This document shows positions 60,516 to 64,000 of a DNA stretch of 64,000 bases, in pieces. Below the pieces are notes generated by a model. It searched no databases and was not told the DNA's origin. It worked only from the letters and a program-made list of their open reading frames with translations. Origin of the DNA: UMGS1696 sp964430105 (GTDB taxonomy: Bacteria > Bacillota > Clostridia > Oscillospirales > CAG-272); contig CAYSEF010000002.1 of assembly GCA_964430105.1 (NCBI GenBank), forward strand, positions 1 to 64,000. Direction: 5' to 3'. Position numbers and translations under genes: made by a program. Position 1 is the stretch's first letter. Each line of letters starts with the position of its first letter.

Positions 60516-60925
60516 CACATTACCACCGCCTCAGCACCGCCAAGCTCAGCGATACGAGTGGCGAATTTTTCGGTCACACGCTTATCAACATCCTCACGGA
60601 ATTTTTTCAAAGCTTCAAGCTGTTCATTCACGAACATTATAAAATCAACATACGCTCCCATGTGTGCCTCAAAACTGCTTCTGTCACCACAAATAACCAC
60701 TACCTTATCTTCTCCGAAAACTGCTTTGAAAAATTCACCTATCATTCCACATACACGCTCTATTTCTTCAGGTGTATTCTTTTCGCTTCCATCTGTAGCT
60801 TCATAGTTTTCACGCAATTCCTCAAGCGCAAGGTTTATTCGCTTCATACATTCGCTGTCACTGATATCAAAGTAGTGTTCGGCACCATTCCAGCTCCATG
60901 TGTGGTTTCTTATCGTGTTTTCCAT
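60515..60925 (-). CDS. Putative tail assembly chaperone
   Basis: A 136-residue, mainly helical and acidic protein (RINLALEELRENYEATDGSEK, VCGMIGEFFKAVFGEDK, FMFVNEQLEALKKFREDVDK). No family is certain; its place between the tail tube gene and Gp15 is that of the tail assembly chaperone. In many siphophages this slot uses a frameshift into the next gene; here the ATGTGATG overlap could serve coupling instead, and no slippery heptamer is evident. The start at 60925 follows GGAAAGGAGAG. Confidence 0.65.
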   Translation of the reverse strand: MENTIRNHTWSWNGAEHYFDISDSECMKRINLALEELRENYEATDGSEKNTPEEIERVCGMIGEFFKAVFGEDKVVVICGDRSSFEAHMGAYVDFIMFVNEQLEALKKFREDVDKRVTEKFATRIAELGGAEAVVM

Positions 60926-60951
60926 CGTTGCTCTCCTTTCCGTTATTTGAA

Positions 60952-61431
60952 TCAATCAGCAGTAAATACACCGCTGGCTTTTACAAAAGTTCCTGTAATA
61001 ATATCGCTTACCGCCTTCATCGTGCCTGTATAGCATAGTGCATCTGTGCCTTCACCACATTCGTCGGGAATAACGGAATAGGTTCGCTTTACAGCATGAT
61101 ATACTCCCTCTGTAGAAGTAACATCGAACAAATCTACAGCTATAATATCAACCCTTGCCTCCTCGCCTACAAGCTCACGATCTGTTATAAGACGTATCTT
61201 ATCGATAACGGCGTTTCCGGCGTAAACCTCAAGCTCATAATCGATTTCAGGTGCATAGCCCGTCACATCTGTTCGCTTTGTTATCTCATGAATATATCGT
61301 CGTGAATAATTGATCGGATTTTTTGTTTCCATAAATTCGGTAAAGCCTTCGCCTATCAAGGACCAAATCGGGCTTTCCGCAGTTCCTGTGTTCATGTAAT
61401 GCTGTCTGTCAGCTCTTTTTACAATAGCCAT
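60952..61431 (-). CDS. Major tail (tube) protein
   Basis: A 159-residue protein with the compact beta-rich look of siphovirus tail tubes: FTEFMETKNPINYSRRYIHEITKRTDVTGYAPEIDYELEVYA (key: ETKNPINYSRRYIHE, TGYAPEIDYELE) and a final RTYSVIPDECGEG...GTMKAVSDIITGTF. The ETKNP..Y.RRYIHE motif is frequent in clostridial prophage tail tubes. SD AAAGGAG. Confidence 0.82.
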   Translation of the reverse strand: MAIVKRADRQHYMNTGTAESPIWSLIGEGFTEFMETKNPINYSRRYIHEITKRTDVTGYAPEIDYELEVYAGNAVIDKIRLITDRELVGEEARVDIIAVDLFDVTSTEGVYHAVKRTYSVIPDECGEGTDALCYTGTMKAVSDIITGTFVKASGVFTAD

Positions 61432-61448
61432 TGTTTACTCCTTTATTT

Positions 61449-61841
61449 TTAATTTTCACAAAACCAACTGAGTCTGTATGATGCACGATACTCCTCCTCG
61501 CCATTTTCGTAGACCGCAGATTTTGAAGCACCGTTCATTATCTCAACCTTGCCGTCAACCAGAGAAGACAGCGAGGTTTCCTTTATATATCCGGAAATAT
61601 CTGAAAAAAGCTTCACTGCATCAAGCCTGTCACTAACCGAACGTCCTGCACAGCGTACCCGTATTTCAAACGGTATTCCCATAATGTACGAACCGTCTAT
61701 GTATTCACGCAATCTTTCTCCACCGCCGATAAGCCATATCGTTGCACAATTTTCACGCCATACCTCAGGAATAAACGTCACTTCTCCGTCAATTCCATTG
61801 AAGTAATCGCATAATAGCTCAGGTAATCTTATTTCATCCAT
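61449..61841 (-). CDS. Phage minor capsid / tail terminator-like protein
   Basis: A 130-residue protein (LPELLCDYFNGIDGEVTF at the start, YRASYRLSWFCEN at the end), matching the Minor-capsid-from-bacteriophage (Phage_capsid_3) layout and position, before the tail tube gene. Probable tail terminator. The ATG lies inside the end of the previous gene (13-base overlap) with AGGAGGT upstream. Confidence 0.72.
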   Translation of the reverse strand: MDEIRLPELLCDYFNGIDGEVTFIPEVWRENCATIWLIGGGERLREYIDGSYIMGIPFEIRVRCAGRSVSDRLDAVKLFSDISGYIKETSLSSLVDGKVEIMNGASKSAVYENGEEEYRASYRLSWFCEN

Positions 61842-62224
61842 ATTTTACCTCCTGCATTGACCGTGCGATTTTTCCCTGACGATGATGAAGTAAGAGCAGA
61901 ACCGGCTATATTCGCCCATTTTGCACCATCGATTGCCTTTGCTGCTTCAAACCAACGTGCACAAGCGTGTGGATGATGCTTTCGATTAAATTCACGATCT
62001 GCATAGTAACATTTGCTTGCATGATTGGCAGACCACGTCACTTCACCTCGATTTCCATCACCTGAGGCGTGTCCTGAATTACATAATGCACCCGTATTGT
62101 ACGGTACAAATGGTTCGCAGGATGCAAGTATCGCTGATTCTAACGCTCTAAGTGCTGTCGGAACTCGCCCATCAATAGAATGAATGATCGCGCCAAGCTC
62201 TGTCGTAATATTGATATTTATCAT
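61829..62224 (-). CDS. Phage minor capsid protein
   Basis: A 131-residue protein with FVPYNTGALCNSGHA, VTWSANHASKCYYADREFN and HPHACARWFEAAKA, a pattern seen in the Minor_capsid_2 family of Firmicutes phages, encoded between the head-closure gene and the tail terminator. It probably belongs to the head-tail joint. The ATG follows GAGGTACTGTGG. Confidence 0.78.
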   Translation of the reverse strand: MININITTELGAIIHSIDGRVPTALRALESAILASCEPFVPYNTGALCNSGHASGDGNRGEVTWSANHASKCYYADREFNRKHHPHACARWFEAAKAIDGAKWANIAGSALTSSSSGKNRTVNAGGKIWMK

Positions 62225-62234
62225 CCACAGTACC

Positions 62235-62582
62235 TCACTTTAATTTCAAGCGAATATGCCCTGTATCAGCACCGCCGTTAAAATATCCTACTTCATTTAC
62301 TCTCGCCACAACTTCATCAGCTTCACCTGCACGAAGTACGCAAATATCACCGTAATGCGCCATCGGAAATTTGCAAGGCTCACCGTTTTTATCATAGCAT
62401 CTGCTTCGGCCCGTAAAATAGTACACCGTCACTCCCGCTTCCTTTTGCATATCAGGCTCTACTGTAAATATCTCTCTTACGAGGACATCCTCGAGGGTGT
62501 ATGAATCGTAAGATGCTTCATAACCCTCATCCTCGCCGAGAAAACGTCTGTATTCGATCCTCCCGTTAAGAAAACCGTTCAT
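62235..62582 (-). CDS. Phage head-closure-type protein
   Basis: A 115-residue protein, YTLEDVLVREIFTVEPDMQKEAGVTVYYFTGRSRCYDKNG, with a position and size that fit a head-closure (stopper) or minor capsid protein. No family is certain. The start at 62582 is chosen for GGAGG just upstream; a TTG at 62612 is in frame but poorer. Confidence 0.68.
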   Translation of the reverse strand: MNGFLNGRIEYRRFLGEDEGYEASYDSYTLEDVLVREIFTVEPDMQKEAGVTVYYFTGRSRCYDKNGEPCKFPMAHYGDICVLRAGEADEVVARVNEVGYFNGGADTGHIRLKLK

Positions 62583-62612
62583 ATTAAACCTCCGTTTCCC
62601 GTATTTTGCCAA

Positions 62613-62909
62613 TCAGAACCATCTTGTAAGAAGTCCGCATCGCATAAGACGATTGTACGCCTTTGGAGAGATACGAAAGCCTCCGACAGAATGCTTCCAT
62701 GTATCGGCATAAGTAACACTCACATCCCCTACAGATTCAACCTTTACCGCTGTATTTTTGCTTCCCTCGGCTGAATCCATAAAATCAAGCTGTTCATGCA
62801 CCGCAAGCTCAAACTGATCACGCTGTTTATCTGTCATATCAGCTTCTGTAAGCGGATATATGAACGACAGCAGTGTATCTCGCCCTCTCTTGTCTGTTTT
62901 TTCAGCCAT
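62613..62909 (-). CDS. Small phage protein, putative head-tail connector
   Basis: A 98-residue protein, first half acidic and helical, second half ending AYNRLMRCGLLTRWF. It occupies the slot after the coat gene where head-tail connector (adaptor) genes lie. Function from position only. SD GAGGTG. Confidence 0.62.
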   Translation of the reverse strand: MAEKTDKRGRDTLLSFIYPLTEADMTDKQRDQFELAVHEQLDFMDSAEGSKNTAVKVESVGDVSVTYADTWKHSVGGFRISPKAYNRLMRCGLLTRWF

Positions 62910-62930
62910 AGCTTCACCTCATCAGATAAA

Positions 62931-64000
62931 TCAGCCGATATAGCGCACTGCAAGCTCAGGATAGATAGTCTTGAATGCATAAAGCACATCCATTGAAAGT
63001 ATCTCACGCTTGAACTTCATATCATAGCCTCGTACAACACGGAGAGATATACCGTTGTATGTTGTAACATAGGATTCAACGCCTGCCGGTGTCTGCAATG
63101 GTCTTGTGATAAAAGCAAATGCATCCGGATGGAATACAAGATTTGCTGAATGGCTCGGCAGAAGCTTAACCTCAGCATTTGCAGAAACAGTCGCATTCGG
63201 GTATACCTTGACCGTCACCTCATTACCGGAAATCACGGCATTTTCAACAACTGCAAATGTTGCACCTGCGATACTCAAAATATCCCCCTTTGTAAGTGTA
63301 CCTTCTGTGCTTGCTTTAAGAGTTATAGCAGAAGCATTTACAGCATTGTTCTTGACCGTCAATGTTCCACTATATGAAACTGAATGTGTTGGAACAGCCT
63401 GAGACATATAGTTTTCAATGCCAAATACCTTACCTATAGAGCCTGTACGAAGCGCAGTGGAAGAACCACACTTTTCAGCGTTAACAATAGCCGGTACCTG
63501 CTTGAGCTTTGAGGCCGCAAGTGGATTCCAAACTGCACATCTTGCACCTGCAGGTACCTTCTGCATATCAAGTGCATAGGATGCCGCCGCAATATCGTCA
63601 AGTCCATCGGGAGTTTCGCCTGCTGTACCCGCAAAGGTCGGAATATCCTTATAAAGGGAAAGTCCCTCTGTGTTTATCTTCTCAGCAAGAGCAGCGGCAG
63701 CCGGTTCGATAAACATACGGATAACGGAATCAAAATCACACGCCGCCTCAATAGCTCCAACCTGCATATCAACCGTTGCAAGATGATCGAGCTTTACATC
63801 GACAGTGTCATTTTGCATATTCTGCGGAGTAACTCCGGAGGACTGATCAAATTCGCTTGCAGTAAGCTTTACAGGACATCTTACCGACACTGTATCGCCC
63901 TGCTTTGCCGCACCTCCATCGATATTTTCCTTGTAAATCAGATTCGGAAAAACGAGATTGTCGATAAGTCTGGGGAGAGTTTCTCTTGCGACCTGCTTAA
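62931..64000 (-). CDS. P22-type major capsid protein, 5' end outside the window
   Basis: 355 residues are visible and the frame stays open to the window edge (KQVARETLPRLIDNLVFPNLIY upstream of 63890 is clearly coding; quoted 22 in parts: ARETLPRLIDNLVF), so the start lies beyond 64000. A start at 63890 would cut the protein. The sequence fits the P22 coat family: GDTVSVRCPVKLTASEF, SALAEKINTEGLSLY-like ALAEKINTEGL, the beta-rich insertion (about 215-295 in visible numbering), and the ending MDVLYAFKTIYPELAVRYIG. HK97 fold with an I-domain is inferred from the family. Confidence 0.88.
   Translation of the reverse strand, partial: KQVARETLPRLIDNLVFPNLIYKENIDGGAAKQGDTVSVRCPVKLTASEFDQSSGVTPQNMQNDTVDVKLDHLATVDMQVGAIEAACDFDSVIRMFIEPAAAALAEKINTEGLSLYKDIPTFAGTAGETPDGLDDIAAASYALDMQKVPAGARCAVWNPLAASKLKQVPAIVNAEKCGSSTALRTGSIGKVFGIENYMSQAVPTHSVSYSGTLTVKNNAVNASAITLKASTEGTLTKGDILSIAGATFAVVENAVISGNEVTVKVYPNATVSANAEVKLLPSHSANLVFHPDAFAFITRPLQTPAGVESYVTTYNGISLRVVRGYDMKFKREILSMDVLYAFKTIYPELAVRYIG

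Larger units (their letters stand above)
55309..64000 (-). mobile_element. Prophage head-tail module, partial
   Basis: Thirteen contiguous minus-strand genes in siphovirus order: coat, connector-type genes, minor capsid proteins, tail tube, chaperone-type genes, tape-measure-like protein, distal tail protein, Gp37-like hub and two appendage proteins. The upstream end (portal, terminase, protease) lies past the window edge. No holin, endolysin, integrase, repressor or attachment repeat is seen at the 55.3-kb end. The base composition is not visibly different from its surroundings. Confidence 0.85.

Noticed and set aside
60515..60960. Programmed frameshift in the tail assembly chaperone region
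   Set aside because: No convincing slippery heptamer near the end of the gene, and a simple stop/start overlap explains the junction.
63106..63890. A start codon for the coat protein at 63890
   Set aside because: The frame continues upstream with conserved coat-family sequence to the window edge, so the GTG at 63890 is internal.
1..64000. CRISPR arrays, tRNA, rRNA and insertion sequences
   Set aside because: No regularly spaced repeats, no tRNA cloverleaf or rRNA stretches and no transposase frame were found on reading both strands.

Overview
The window reads as a chromosome segment of an anaerobic, Gram-positive Clostridia member, most likely an uncultured gut Oscillospiraceae/Ruminococcaceae-type organism. 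The reasons are two T-box leaders (leu operon and valS), many consensus TTGACA-17-TATAAT promoters, strong GGAGG ribosome sites, occasional TTG and GTG starts, a SPOCS/DUF3794 spore-type protein, an indolepyruvate:ferredoxin oxidoreductase relic and long MalFG-type ABC loci without their own ATPase. Taxonomy is inference; no rRNA or tRNA gene is present.

Layout. 1-7.6 kb (minus): a MerR-FGGY kinase fusion, then a leucine operon ridA-leuA-leuC-leuD-leuB behind a T-box with a CUC (Leu) specifier. 7.6-9.4 kb (plus): an orphan solute-binding lipoprotein. 9.4-13 kb (minus): an iorA-like gene lacking the TPP domain, iorB, mnmM and a VanY-type carboxypeptidase. 13-17 kb (plus): ligA, an alpha/beta hydrolase and an EEP phosphodiesterase. 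17-24.3 kb (minus): T-box-valS, an RlmI-type methyltransferase, murJ and a GT4 glycosyltransferase. 24.3-39.3 kb (minus): a VOC-family protein, then a large carbohydrate ABC locus with two permease pairs, two binding proteins (one 1054 aa with probable carbohydrate-binding domains), a DUF5696 surface protein and an NHL-TPR-YIP1 membrane protein. 39.9-40.9 kb (plus): a ROK glucokinase, divergent from the ABC locus across a gene-free region with paired dyads and a structured leader. 41-44.3 kb: DUF3794 (minus) and a CNNM/CorC transporter (plus) behind an unrecognised structured leader with its own terminator.

44.4-50.3 kb (plus) is a three-gene operon (TerB-N/TerB-C protein, DUF2791 BrxD-like ATPase, Lhr/BrxHI-like helicase) with the architecture of the Shango anti-phage system. 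It is followed by uvrA, whose 5' end carries an exact 256-bp tandem duplication that leaves a truncated copy directly upstream of the intact gene. A membrane protein follows. 55.3-64.0 kb (minus) is the tail and part of the head module of a siphovirus-like prophage with a P22-type coat protein cut by the window edge. No lysis genes follow the tail genes, and the tape-measure-like protein is only 262 aa.

The strongest candidates for something undescribed are the composite ABC/DUF5696/YIP1 locus with its structured leader and paired dyads, the MerR-kinase fusion with a 19-bp-spacer promoter, the CNNM leader RNA, and the uvrA duplication next to the Shango-like operon.
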